64,000 nucleotides of DNA from Microbacterium faecale. GTDB lineage: Bacteria; Actinomycetota; Actinomycetes; Actinomycetales; Microbacteriaceae. Both the position numbers and the translations under genes were made by a program. The DNA lies in contig NZ_BMHO01000001.1 in the NCBI RefSeq assembly GCF_014640975.1, positions 568,166-632,165 on the forward strand, given 5' to 3'. The notes under the pieces were generated by a model. The model was given only the letters and a program-made list of their open reading frames with translations. It did no database searches and had not been told where the DNA came from. The number at the start of each line of letters is the position of its first letter. Position 1 is the first letter of the stretch. Below are positions 41,172 through 49,630 of the stretch, piece by piece.

Positions 41172-41881
41172 AGCATCTCCTTGGGGTGGGTGGTGATTCG
41201 ACGGTACCGAGCCGGCCACCGCCACCGCATGTCGCGTGACCTCGTGTGACTGTCCGGAACCGTCTCGCGCCAGCGGCTGAGCGCGATGAGGCCGCACGCG
41301 ACGGCGGCGAATACGGACAGCGCGATCACGCACGTGCCGAGGAACTCCGGGATCCCGGAGACCTGCCGCAGGTCGAGGAAGTAGTACGGGTACCAGCCGA
41401 TGTGCGACCCGCGCCACAAAGTGAAGACGCCCCACAGCACGGGATAGAGCAGGACGAAGGCGACGAGGCGCCAGCGCGCCGCGCGCCGGCCGGGTCCGAT
41501 GTTCCACGCGACGATGGCGATCGCCGGCAGGAGGAAGTGCAGAACGTGGTCGGACCAGGGCACGGTCATCGGGACGCCGCGCACGCCCGATTGCCATACC
41601 AGGAGCGCGAACACGAGGCCCGCCGTGATCGTCCAGCTGAGGACGACCGTGCGCGCGTCGGTGAACCACCGCGGATCCTCGTCGCGCCGCATGGCGATCG
41701 CTCCGCCGATGACGGCGATGATCGCGAACGCGATGTTGGATTGGATCGTGAGGTACGCGAAGAAGTTCTGCCCGGCGATGGTCTGGGAGCTCAGGCCCCA
41801 CAGCTGGCGGTGCACGAGGGCAACGACGCACAGCGCTGCGGCTCCGAACCGGACCGCTGCAAACCACTTCCGTGCCGTCAC
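41168..41881 (-). CDS. Pr6Pr family membrane protein
   Basis: The 237-residue protein has six predicted helices (for example FGAAALCVVALVHRQ, YLTIQSNIAFAIIAVIGGAI, VLLYPVLWGVFTLW). The pattern of FFAYLTIQSNI, WSDHVLHFLLP and GWYPYYFLD is typical of the Pr6Pr/FAR-17a-AIG1-like family. The invariant Thr and His of that fold may be in FFAYLTIQSN and DHVLHF. Family members in animals hydrolyse fatty acid esters of hydroxy fatty acids; bacterial roles are unknown. GTG at 41881 is preceded by GGAGGG. Cotranscribed with the MetE-like gene. Confidence 0.85.
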   Translation of the reverse strand: MTARKWFAAVRFGAAALCVVALVHRQLWGLSSQTIAGQNFFAYLTIQSNIAFAIIAVIGGAIAMRRDEDPRWFTDARTVVLSWTITAGLVFALLVWQSGVRGVPMTVPWSDHVLHFLLPAIAIVAWNIGPGRRAARWRLVAFVLLYPVLWGVFTLWRGSHIGWYPYYFLDLRQVSGIPEFLGTCVIALSVFAAVACGLIALSRWRETVPDSHTRSRDMRWRWPARYRRITTHPKEML

Positions 41882-41974
41882 CGACCGCCCTCCCTCTCGG
41901 CGTGCAGTCGAGTCTACGGAGTGCGCCAGCCCGCCTCCCGGCGCGCGGGGGTCGCCGCGCAGAAGGCACTTACT

Positions 41975-41997
41975 GAATATCAATCGGTATGATACTT
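41975..41997. promoter_or_regulatory. Putative operator TATCA-N7-TGATA before the amino-acid-type ABC genes
   Basis: GAATATCA, seven bases, then TGATACTT. It shares both half-sites and spacing with the perfect palindrome at 53923-53945. It lies 46 bp upstream of the binding-protein start. No obvious regulator gene for it is in the window. Confidence 0.6.
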
Positions 41998-42043
41998 TGG
42001 CGATGCGCTGCGGCGCCCCGAACACAAGGATGTGGAGATACCC

Positions 42044-42970
42044 ATGAGACTCAGCAGAATCGCGCCGACGGCTCTCGTCGCGCTGTCGGCCCTCGCGCTC
42101 GCCTCATGTGCGAGCGATGCCTCCTCGGAAACCGGAGGCGACGCGAGCCAGGGCGGCGACGCGAACGGATCCGTCAATACGGACGCGCCGCTGTACGACG
42201 CGCTGCCGGACGACATCAAGGACGCAGGCCAGATCACGATGGCCGGCGACACGCACCCCCCGTACCGGACGATCGAAGCTGACGGTTCGTTCACCGGCAT
42301 CGACCCCGACATCCAGGCGGCTCTGTCCGAGCAGTTCGGCGTGCCGTTCGTCATCGAGACCGCTTCCGGGCTCGACGCCATGCTCACCGGCATGCTGTCC
42401 GGCCGCTACGACGCCTTCAACGGCCCGCTGCGCACGACAGAGGAGCGCGAAGCGGAGTTCGACACCGTCGTGTGGATGACGACCCGCACGTCGTACGTGT
42501 ACCTCACCGAGCGGGAGGACGAGCTGTCGGACCCCGAGGCACTGTGCGGATCGCGCGTGTCGGGCGTGTCCGGATCCGTGTCCGAGTCCCAGCTGGAGCT
42601 CTACGCGCAGTGGTGCGCCGACAACGGCCTCGACGAGCCGACCTTCGTGGGGCTCGCCGACAGCAACGCGACGTTCCTCGCCGTCAACTCCGACCGTGCC
42701 GACTACGCCGCCACGACGCAGGGCGGCGCGATCGACCTGATGGCCGCGGACCCCGACAAGTACGACTATCTCGTGCAGACCGACGAGCAGGGGGCGGGCG
42801 TCGACCAGCTGGCGATCTTCATGCCGAAGGAGTCCGGCCTCGCCGAGCCGATGCTCGAGGCATTCCAGGCGCTGTTCGATAACGGCGAGTACGAGCGGAT
42901 CATGTCCGACTGGGACATCACCGATGTCACCGTCGACGAGCCGGCGCTCAACCCGATGACGAGTGGGTGA
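42044..42970 (+). CDS. ABC transporter substrate-binding lipoprotein (polar amino acid type)
   Basis: This 308-residue family 3 solute-binding protein has a lipoprotein signal (MRLSRIAPTALVALSALALA then SCASD, Cys near residue 21). The mature domain has the SBP_bac_3 opening ITMAGDTHPPYRTIEADGSF, and TGIDPDIQAALSEQFGV. It should deliver an amino acid or small polar acid to the permease and ATPase encoded next. GGAG lies about 6 bp before the ATG at 42044. An AT-rich promoter region with a palindromic operator lies upstream. Confidence 0.9.
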   Translation: MRLSRIAPTALVALSALALASCASDASSETGGDASQGGDANGSVNTDAPLYDALPDDIKDAGQITMAGDTHPPYRTIEADGSFTGIDPDIQAALSEQFGVPFVIETASGLDAMLTGMLSGRYDAFNGPLRTTEEREAEFDTVVWMTTRTSYVYLTEREDELSDPEALCGSRVSGVSGSVSESQLELYAQWCADNGLDEPTFVGLADSNATFLAVNSDRADYAATTQGGAIDLMAADPDKYDYLVQTDEQGAGVDQLAIFMPKESGLAEPMLEAFQALFDNGEYERIMSDWDITDVTVDEPALNPMTSG

Positions 42971-42977
42971 CGCACTG

Positions 42978-43886
42978 ATGACACGCCTGGAGCAGTCGGC
43001 AGGAACGACTGCCCCCGTCGACGTCGCTGCCGCGCGCGCGAGGATCCGGCCCGGTCGGATCCTCGGCGCGGCGATCCTCGCGATCATCGCCCTCAGCGTC
43101 ATCTGGTTCCTCGTCAGCAACGAGCGGTTCGAGTGGGACGTGGTCGGGCAGTACCTCTTCCACCCGAGCGTGCTCGTCGGGCTCGGAATGAGCGTCGCGT
43201 TGACCGCCGTCGGCATGATCCTCGGATCATTGCTCGGCACGTTCCTCGCGGCCGGCCAGCTGAGCGACTTCCTGCCCCTGCGCGTCGCATGCATCACGTT
43301 CGTCGGATTCTTCCGCGGCGTCCCGCCGCTCGTGCAGCTCATCTTCTGGTACAACCTCGCCTACCTGATCCCGCGGATCGAGCTCGGCGTGCCTTTCGGC
43401 CCCGAACTGTTCAGCTGGTCGACCAACGACATCATCACTCCGCTGACCGCCGCCGTCATCGGGCTGTCGCTGCACGAGTCGGCCTACATGGCGGAGATCA
43501 TCCGCGGCGGAATCCTCTCGGTCGGCCAGGACCAGCGGGACGCCGCGGCAGCGATGGGCTTCGGCCGCTGGCGCACGTTCTCGCGCGTCGTGCTGCCGCA
43601 AGCGATGCGCGTGATCTTGCCCCCGGCCGGATCGCAGGTCATCGCGCTGATGAAGGGCACCTCGCTCGTCAGCGTCATCGCGATGGGCGACCTGCTCCAC
43701 TCCGTGCAGGTGATCTATAACCGCACCTACGAAGTCGTCCCCATGCTGCTCGTGGCGGTCGTCTGGTACCTCATCGCTGTGACGTTGCTGACCCTCGTCC
43801 AGCGCCGCGTCGAGGACCACTTCGGCCGCGGTTCGACCCGCACCCCCACCCGGCCCCAGCGGCCGCGATCGAAGGAGGCCGTGTGA
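42978..43886 (+). CDS. ABC transporter permease (amino acid type)
   Basis: This 302-residue permease of the HisM/GlnP type has about five helices. The EAA loop is visible as DAAAAMGFGRWRTFSRVVLP near residues 190-210. The segment FFRGVPPLVQLIFWYN is typical of polar amino acid permeases. The ATG at 42978 is preferred to the in-frame GTG at 42963 because the latter overlaps the binding-protein gene; neither has a strong ribosome site. The 3' end overlaps the ATPase gene by one base (TGATG). Confidence 0.88.
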   Translation: MTRLEQSAGTTAPVDVAAARARIRPGRILGAAILAIIALSVIWFLVSNERFEWDVVGQYLFHPSVLVGLGMSVALTAVGMILGSLLGTFLAAGQLSDFLPLRVACITFVGFFRGVPPLVQLIFWYNLAYLIPRIELGVPFGPELFSWSTNDIITPLTAAVIGLSLHESAYMAEIIRGGILSVGQDQRDAAAAMGFGRWRTFSRVVLPQAMRVILPPAGSQVIALMKGTSLVSVIAMGDLLHSVQVIYNRTYEVVPMLLVAVVWYLIAVTLLTLVQRRVEDHFGRGSTRTPTRPQRPRSKEAV

Positions 43887-44716
43887 TGTCCGCAGATTCG
43901 TCCGGACTCATCGTGCAGCCGAAGGTGACCGACGAGACCCCCGTGATCGAGGTCTCCGACGTGCGCAAGCGCTTCGGTGACCAGAAGGCGCTCGATGGCG
44001 TCTCGATGAGCGTCTACGAAGGCGAGGTCGTCGCGATCCTCGGCCCCAGCGGATCCGGCAAGTCGACGCTCGTGCGATGCATCGACCAGCTCGAGACGAT
44101 CGACGGCGGATCCATGCGCCTCGACGGCGAGCTGCTCGGCTACGAGCGCCTCGGCGGCCACCTGCGGCCGATGACGCCCTCCGGGAAGCAGCGCCAGCAA
44201 CGGCGCATGAGCATGGTGTTCCAGCAGTTCAACCTCTTCCCGCACTGGACGGTGCTGCGGAACATCACCGAGGCCCCCGTGCACGTGCACGGCGCCACGC
44301 CCGCGGCCGCCCGCACGCGCGCGCTCGAGCTGCTCGAGCGCGTGGGCCTCTCGGACAAGGCCGACGCCTACCCGCGCCACCTCTCGGGCGGGCAACAGCA
44401 GCGCGTCGCGATCGTGCGTGCGGTCGCCGTCGACCCCCGGATCCTCCTCTTCGACGAGCCGACGAGCGCGCTCGACCCGGAGCTCGTCGACGAGGTGCTG
44501 CAGACGATGAAGCAGCTCGCGCACACCGGCCGCACGATGGTCGTCGTCACCCACGAACTCGAGTTCGCCCGGAACGTCGCGGACCGCTGCGTGTTCATGG
44601 CGGACGGCCGCGTCGTCGAGGATCGTCCCGCCGACGCCTTCTTCGACGACCCACAATCCGAACGTCTCCGGACATTCCTCGCCCGATCGGGCCGCACCAC
44701 GCAGCGGGAGAGCTGA
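43886..44716 (+). CDS. ABC transporter ATP-binding protein (amino acid type)
   Basis: This 276-residue ATPase has Walker A GPSGSGKSTLVR near residue 52, the signature LSGGQQQRVAIVRA near 167, Walker B ILLFDEPTSALDPE near 188, and the H-loop VVTHELEFA. It closely follows the GlnQ/HisP pattern. GGAGG lies 7 bp before the ATG. It completes a three-gene importer with the two upstream genes. The CoA transferase gene follows after 64 bp. Confidence 0.93.
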   Translation: MSADSSGLIVQPKVTDETPVIEVSDVRKRFGDQKALDGVSMSVYEGEVVAILGPSGSGKSTLVRCIDQLETIDGGSMRLDGELLGYERLGGHLRPMTPSGKQRQQRRMSMVFQQFNLFPHWTVLRNITEAPVHVHGATPAAARTRALELLERVGLSDKADAYPRHLSGGQQQRVAIVRAVAVDPRILLFDEPTSALDPELVDEVLQTMKQLAHTGRTMVVVTHELEFARNVADRCVFMADGRVVEDRPADAFFDDPQSERLRTFLARSGRTTQRES

Positions 44717-44780
44717 TGCCGAGACTCGCGATCGAGTCCGCGCGACGCCGACCTGCCCACCACTCTGTGAAGGAGACGAC

Positions 44781-46016
44781 ATGACCACGAGGCCGCTCGA
44801 AGGAAAAACGGTCATCGACCTGACGACCGCGCTGTCGGGGCCGTACGCGACCCTGCTGCTCGCGGGGCTCGGGGCGCGCGTGATCAAGGTCGAGAACCCC
44901 ACGCGCGGCGGCGACACGTCGCGGAACAACTCGCCGTATGTCACCGAGGGCGGGCTGAGCCTCAGCCGCACCTCCGACGACGACATGTCGGTGTCGATGA
45001 TGCTGCGCGGGCGCGGCAAGGAGTCGATCGCGCTCAATCTGAAGGATCCCGAGCACCGCGACGTGCTGCTCGACCTCATCAAGAGTGCGGACATCGTCGT
45101 CGACAACTACAGCGCGGGTGTCACCAAGCGCCTCGGGATCGACTACGAGACCGTGCGGCCCCTGAACCCGAAGATCGTCTACACGTCGATCAGCGGCTTC
45201 GGCGCGACGGGCGACCACGGCGACCGCAAGGCGATGGACACGATCGTGCAGGCCCTCAGCGGCGTCATGACGACCGCGGGCGAGCCCGGGGAACCCCCCG
45301 TGCGCTTCGGCCTGCCCGTCGGCGACCTCGTCGCCCCGCTCTTCGCCGTCATCGGCACACTTTCCGCAGTCCTCCAGGCGGAGCACACGGGCGAGGGCCA
45401 GCACGTCGACGTCTCGATGCTCGGCGCCCTCACCTCGCTGGTCGCGTGCGAGCCGTTCGATGCGCTCGAGTCGGTCGGCTTCCCGCTTCGTACCGGTGCC
45501 TACGTGCCGCGCCTCGCGCCCTTCGGGACGTTCCGTGCGATCGACGGATGGTTCGCCGTCACGGCCCCGACAGACCAGTTCTCGGCGTCGGTACTGAAGG
45601 CGATCGGGCGCTCCGACCTGCTGGGCGGCGCCGAGTTCGGCAGCCGCGACGCGCGCGTCGCGAACGCCGATCGCCTCCACGGCCTCATCGCGGGATGGGC
45701 CGCCGAGCGCACGCTCAACGAGGCGATGGCCTCGCTGTCCGCCCACGGCGCGCCAGCGGCGCCGGTCCGCTCGACGGCCGAGGCGGTCCGCGACCCCGAC
45801 GTCCAGCAGCGCGGCGAGGTCGTGCCGCTCGTGCACCCGAAGTTCGGTCACTTCGACGGCCTGTACGGCTCCGGTCTGCCCGTCGTGTTCTCCGGCAAGC
45901 CGTCCGATCTGTCGGGGCCGGCGCCGAAGCTCGGCGAGCACACCGACGCGATCCTGCGCGAGCTGGGGTACGACGAGGAGCGCATCGCCAGCCTGCGCCT
46001 GGAGCGCGTGGGATGA
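44781..46016 (+). CDS. Class III CoA transferase (CaiB/BaiF family)
   Basis: This 411-residue enzyme starts MTTRPLEGKTVIDLTTALSG and then PYATLLLAGLGARVIKVE, the standard CaiB/BaiF opening. The catalytic Asp is probably in KAMDTIVQALSGVM near residue 153. It would move CoA from a donor acyl-CoA to a carboxylic acid. Its position right before two 2-hydroxyacyl-CoA dehydratase-like genes parallels the clostridial fldA-fldBC and hadA-hadBC arrangement, where it activates a 2-hydroxyacid derived from an amino acid. AAGGAGA precedes the ATG; the next gene overlaps by 4 bp. Confidence 0.92.
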   Translation: MTTRPLEGKTVIDLTTALSGPYATLLLAGLGARVIKVENPTRGGDTSRNNSPYVTEGGLSLSRTSDDDMSVSMMLRGRGKESIALNLKDPEHRDVLLDLIKSADIVVDNYSAGVTKRLGIDYETVRPLNPKIVYTSISGFGATGDHGDRKAMDTIVQALSGVMTTAGEPGEPPVRFGLPVGDLVAPLFAVIGTLSAVLQAEHTGEGQHVDVSMLGALTSLVACEPFDALESVGFPLRTGAYVPRLAPFGTFRAIDGWFAVTAPTDQFSASVLKAIGRSDLLGGAEFGSRDARVANADRLHGLIAGWAAERTLNEAMASLSAHGAPAAPVRSTAEAVRDPDVQQRGEVVPLVHPKFGHFDGLYGSGLPVVFSGKPSDLSGPAPKLGEHTDAILRELGYDEERIASLRLERVG

Positions 46017-47068
46017 CCACGCGCCGCCACATCGGCATGATCGGCGCCGACGCCCCGCGCCAGATCGTGTTGGCGGCGGGTGCCGTGCCCGTCCGCCTGC
46101 ATGGCGCGTGGCACGGCGAGGTGTCGCGTGACGCGTCGGAGCTGCTCGGAGTCTCCGACGCCGTCGCGCTGCGCCTGCTCGATGAGCTCCTCGGCGGCGC
46201 GCACGACGGACTCGACGGCCTGGTCGTCTGTAACGACTCCGCCGCGAATCTGCGGTTGTTCTACGTTCTGCGCGTCTTGGCTGGTCGCGGGCGCGTGAGG
46301 TTTCCCATCACGCTGCTCGACGCTCCCCGCGGCCTCGGCGCTCCCCGGGAGCGTTTCGTGGCGCGCCAGTACGCGCGACTCGCGGCGTTCTGCTCGTCGC
46401 TCACCGGCGAGCCCGTCGATGCGCACTCCCTTGCGTCCGCCGCGACTCGCGAGCGCGCGCTCGGCGAGGCGTTGGCCAGGCTCCGCGCGCGGCGTGTCGG
46501 CGGCGAGTGCACCGGATCCGCGGCGCTCGCCGCCTATGCCGCCGCGGCGACGCGCGCTCCGGAAGACGCGGTCGCGTTCATCGACGCGGCCTGCACGGCT
46601 CCGGCGGCAGACGCGGCGCCGATCGTCGTGACCGGATCATCGCATCCCGATCACACCGTGTACGACGCCATCGAAGCGACCGGCCTGGTCGTGCGCGCCG
46701 AGGACCACGACGCGGGCGACGCCTCCTGGATCGGCGAGGCCGCCGACGGCTCTTCCCTCGAGGAGGTCTGCGCGTCTCTCGCACGTGAACATGCTCGGCG
46801 GCCTCCGTTGGCTGCGAGGTCGCGATCCCGCGAGCGGGCCGCGGCCCTCGCCGCCGTCGTCTCGCGCGTCGATGCGCGCGGCGTGCTCGCGCTCGCTCGC
46901 GACCTGGACGACGCACCCGCATGGGATCTTGCCGCGCAGCGCACCGCGATGAGCGATGTTGGACTGCCGCTCGAAGAACGCGTGCGCATCGCGCCGGAGA
47001 GCGCCGCCCGTGACGCGTCGGAGGCCGCCATCGCCCTGCGCGCCCGGATCGTGAAGGAGCCTGCATGA
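46013..47068 (+). CDS. 2-hydroxyacyl-CoA dehydratase family protein, small subunit-like
   Basis: This 351-residue protein resembles the HgdB/FldC/BcrC group in layout. The N-terminus is HIGMIGADAPRQIVLAAGAV then PVRLHG, and DGLVVCNDSAANLRLFYVLR lies near residues 66-85. It has five cysteines (VVCND, AFCSS, GECTG, AACTA, EVCAS). I cannot line these up confidently with the three that bind the [4Fe-4S] cluster in known dehydratases. No gene for the ATP-dependent activator is nearby. It is very Ala/Arg-rich. The ATG at 46013 overlaps the CoA transferase stop, and its own stop overlaps the next gene by 4 bp. Confidence 0.7.
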   Translation: MTTRRHIGMIGADAPRQIVLAAGAVPVRLHGAWHGEVSRDASELLGVSDAVALRLLDELLGGAHDGLDGLVVCNDSAANLRLFYVLRVLAGRGRVRFPITLLDAPRGLGAPRERFVARQYARLAAFCSSLTGEPVDAHSLASAATRERALGEALARLRARRVGGECTGSAALAAYAAAATRAPEDAVAFIDAACTAPAADAAPIVVTGSSHPDHTVYDAIEATGLVVRAEDHDAGDASWIGEAADGSSLEEVCASLAREHARRPPLAARSRSRERAAALAAVVSRVDARGVLALARDLDDAPAWDLAAQRTAMSDVGLPLEERVRIAPESAARDASEAAIALRARIVKEPA

Positions 47069-48315
47069 GCACCGAACGCCTGCGCGCCGCCGCTGAGGCG
47101 ACGCGCTTCCAGAAGGCCTGGTTCCAGGACGTGGCCGAGCGCGCCCGCGCGGGAGAGCCGATCGCGATCGTCAACGCCGACGCGCCGCACGAGATCCTGC
47201 GGGCGCTCGACATCCCGTACGTCGTGACGCAATGGTGGTCGTCGATCGTCGCCGCGAAGCGGATGAGCGCAGCCGCACTCGAGCGTGTCGCCGCGCAAGG
47301 CCTGCCCGACTTCAGCCTGCAGTACGACGCCATCCCACTCGGCGAGCAGGATCTCCCGAGTGACGACCGGCCGTGGGGTGGGCTCCCGCAGCCGGCCTTC
47401 GCCATCGCGGAGCGCAGTGGCGACGTGACGCAGAAGATCTTCGAGCAGTGGGGCGAGCGCGACGGAACCGAGACGTTCCTCCTCTCGCGCACGGGCGCGG
47501 ATCCGGTGCCCCCCCGGTGGTGGGAGCTTGTCCCGTATCGATGGGAAGAGGCCTTCGGATCGGACCGCATCGATCTCCTGCAGGACGAGATCGGCGAGCT
47601 GGTGGCCTGGCTCGAGGAGCGCACGGGCCGCACGCTCGACCACGCACGATTGCGGCGGATCCTCGAGCTCGGCAACGAGCAGGCGGGGTGGAACAAGAAG
47701 ACACGAGACGCGATTGCGGCGGCCCGGCCGACGCCGATCGCCGTGAACGACTCGATGCCGGCCGTCATGGTGCCGCAGTGGCATCGCGGAAGCGAATGGG
47801 CGGTGGGCGCGGCGCGTTCCCTCTACGAAGAGGTCGTCGAGCGGATCGACAGCGGCCAGGCGGTCTGCGCGGACGAGCGCGTGCGCCTCATGTGGGTCGG
47901 CCGCGGGCTCTGGTCGGACCTCGACATGTATCGCCGGTTTCAGGACGAGTTCGGTGCGGTGTTCGTGTGGTCGATGTACCTCGCGATCGCCGCGGACGGC
48001 TACGCGCGGCACGGTGACGACGCAATGCGCACGCTCGCGGCGCGCTTCGTCGGCATCACCGACCAGCTCTACGTACCGCCGTGGTCGAGCGAGTGGTACG
48101 TGAAGGAGGCGCTCTCTCACGGCGTCGACGGCGTCGTGCACCTCGTCGCGGACGACACACCGGGCGCTGGTCTCATCACCGAGGCGTTGGAGGAGCAGGG
48201 CATCCCGGTGCTGGAGATCCGCGCCAACAACGCCGACCAACGCTCGAGCGGCGCCGCGCGGATTCCGGAGCGCATCGCGGACTTCCTGCGCACGCGCGTG
48301 TCCGCGCGCCGCTGA
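47065..48315 (+). CDS. 2-hydroxyacyl-CoA dehydratase family protein, large subunit-like, cysteine-poor
   Basis: This 416-residue protein has features of HgdA/FldB-type subunits: GEPIAIVNADAPHEILRALD then IPYVVTQWWSS near the N-terminus, and a C-terminal half with GVDGVVHLVADD followed by EEQGIPVLEIRANNADQRS and an arginine-rich end. Only one cysteine is present (QAVCADE near residue 272). Known dehydratases use three cysteines per subunit to hold the catalytic cluster, so this protein cannot bind it in the usual way. It may be a repurposed member, for example a non-radical CoA ester enzyme. Translationally coupled to the gene before it. Confidence 0.72.
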   Translation: MSTERLRAAAEATRFQKAWFQDVAERARAGEPIAIVNADAPHEILRALDIPYVVTQWWSSIVAAKRMSAAALERVAAQGLPDFSLQYDAIPLGEQDLPSDDRPWGGLPQPAFAIAERSGDVTQKIFEQWGERDGTETFLLSRTGADPVPPRWWELVPYRWEEAFGSDRIDLLQDEIGELVAWLEERTGRTLDHARLRRILELGNEQAGWNKKTRDAIAAARPTPIAVNDSMPAVMVPQWHRGSEWAVGAARSLYEEVVERIDSGQAVCADERVRLMWVGRGLWSDLDMYRRFQDEFGAVFVWSMYLAIAADGYARHGDDAMRTLAARFVGITDQLYVPPWSSEWYVKEALSHGVDGVVHLVADDTPGAGLITEALEEQGIPVLEIRANNADQRSSGAARIPERIADFLRTRVSARR

Positions 48316-48318
48316 CGG

Positions 48319-49524
48319 GTGGGTGTCTTCCGGCCGTTCCGCCAGCGCAGCTTCTCGCTGTTCTTCACGGGGCAGGTCGCGTCGAACGTCGGGCTGTGGT
48401 TTCAGAACCTCGCGCTGCAGCTCGTGGTTCTCGGTGCGACGGGTAGCGCACAGGCGCTGAGCGGCGTCACCGTCGCGCAGTTCCTGCCGATCTTCCTGCT
48501 GGGCGTGCCCGCGGGGCGTCTGGCCGACCGGATCCGTCCCCGCACGATCCTCATCGTCACCTCGATCCTTGCGGCTTGCGTCGCGGTATGCGTCGCGTTC
48601 GTCGTGGCGGGGGATGATCCGCAGCTCTGGCAGATCTACGCGCTCATCGGGGTGTTCGGCACGGTCCAGGCGTTCGAGCGTGTCGCGGGCCAGACGATCA
48701 TCTACGAGCTCGTCGGGCCGAAGACGCACCCGGGAGCGGTGTCGATCAGCACCATCGCGATCGCGGCCGCCCGCTCGGTGGGGCCGGGCCTCGCCGGGCT
48801 CGCATTCCAGGCGCTCGGGGCGCCCGCGTGCATGCTTCTCAACGCGGCCTCCTACCTGCTCGCAGGGACGATGCTGCTCCTGATCCGCCGTCGGGACCTG
48901 CACGCGCGTGTGACGAGGGGATCCGGCCCGGCGGTGCGTCTGACGGACTTCCTGCGCGACAGGTCGATTTCGACGCTCCTCATCGTGAACGTCGTGATCG
49001 CGCTGTTCGCGCTCAACTTCGGCCTCGTGCTGACGTCGATCGTCGATCTCTCGTTCGGCGGTGATGCGGCGAGCGTGGGTTTCGTGCACGCGCTCAACGC
49101 CGTCGGCGCGATCGCAGGCGGGATCCTCGCGGCCGCACGGCCGGCGATCGGCGTGCGCTCCCTCATCGTCGCGCTTGCGGTGTTCAGCGGCGCCCTGTTC
49201 GTCAACGCGGCCGCCCCGACCCTCGGGGTGTTCCTCGCCGTGTCGCCGCTTCTCGGGTTCGGAATCGGCTGCTACCAGGGCGTGCTGAACGCGGCGGCCC
49301 AGTCGTCGGCGCCTCCCGAAGCGATCGGTCGCCTCATGTCGCTCGTGACGCTCGGCAACTTCGGCATGACACCCTTCGGCGCCCTCTTCATGGGGTGGGT
49401 GATCGACGCGTCGTCCGGTCGCGTCTCCCTGCTCGTCGGTGGCCTCACCGCGCTGCTGTGCACGGTGTTCGTCGCGCTCCGGGCGCCGCGTGACGGGGGC
49501 GGCCGCACCGTACCCCACGGGTGA
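48319..49524 (+). CDS. MFS exporter (EntS/DHA3-like)
   Basis: The 401-residue, 12-helix transporter starts MGVFRPFRQRSFSLFFTGQV and continues ASNVGLWFQNLALQLVV, matching the DHA3/EntS branch of exporters. GRLADRIRPRT is the loop 2-3 motif. The GTG at 48319 follows the stop of the dehydratase-like gene by three bases, and the short GACGGGTGG is a weak ribosome site. As the last gene of the operon it may export a product, or relieve build-up of an intermediate, of the CoA pathway. Confidence 0.87.
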   Translation: MGVFRPFRQRSFSLFFTGQVASNVGLWFQNLALQLVVLGATGSAQALSGVTVAQFLPIFLLGVPAGRLADRIRPRTILIVTSILAACVAVCVAFVVAGDDPQLWQIYALIGVFGTVQAFERVAGQTIIYELVGPKTHPGAVSISTIAIAAARSVGPGLAGLAFQALGAPACMLLNAASYLLAGTMLLLIRRRDLHARVTRGSGPAVRLTDFLRDRSISTLLIVNVVIALFALNFGLVLTSIVDLSFGGDAASVGFVHALNAVGAIAGGILAAARPAIGVRSLIVALAVFSGALFVNAAAPTLGVFLAVSPLLGFGIGCYQGVLNAAAQSSAPPEAIGRLMSLVTLGNFGMTPFGALFMGWVIDASSGRVSLLVGGLTALLCTVFVALRAPRDGGGRTVPHG

Positions 49525-49564
49525 GGGAACTCACGCCGAGAGCCCTCTTCCCAAAGCGTGTCAC

Positions 49565-49598
49565 TATAGATTACGATCGCTATGCCATGTGATTTATA
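49565..49598. promoter_or_regulatory. AT-rich promoter region with inverted repeat before the esterase operon
   Basis: TATAGATTA (49565-49573) and TGATTTATA (49590-49598) form an imperfect inverted repeat with a 16-bp spacer. This AT-rich patch stands out from the surrounding GC-rich DNA, 33 bp before the esterase start, and is likely to hold the promoter and perhaps an operator. Confidence 0.4.
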
Positions 49599-49630
49599 AA
49601 CCGGCTCGTCAACGGTGATGAGGAGACAGC

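Noticed and set aside
46651..49518. A 955-codon open frame on the minus strand
   Set aside because: It is antisense to the dehydratase-like, CoA-pathway and exporter genes, has low-complexity Arg/Asp/His composition and no recognisable domain.
49565..49598. Considered as a third TATCA-N7-TGATA operator
   Set aside because: The half-sites and spacing differ; only the AT-rich character is shared, so it is listed as a separate weak promoter element.
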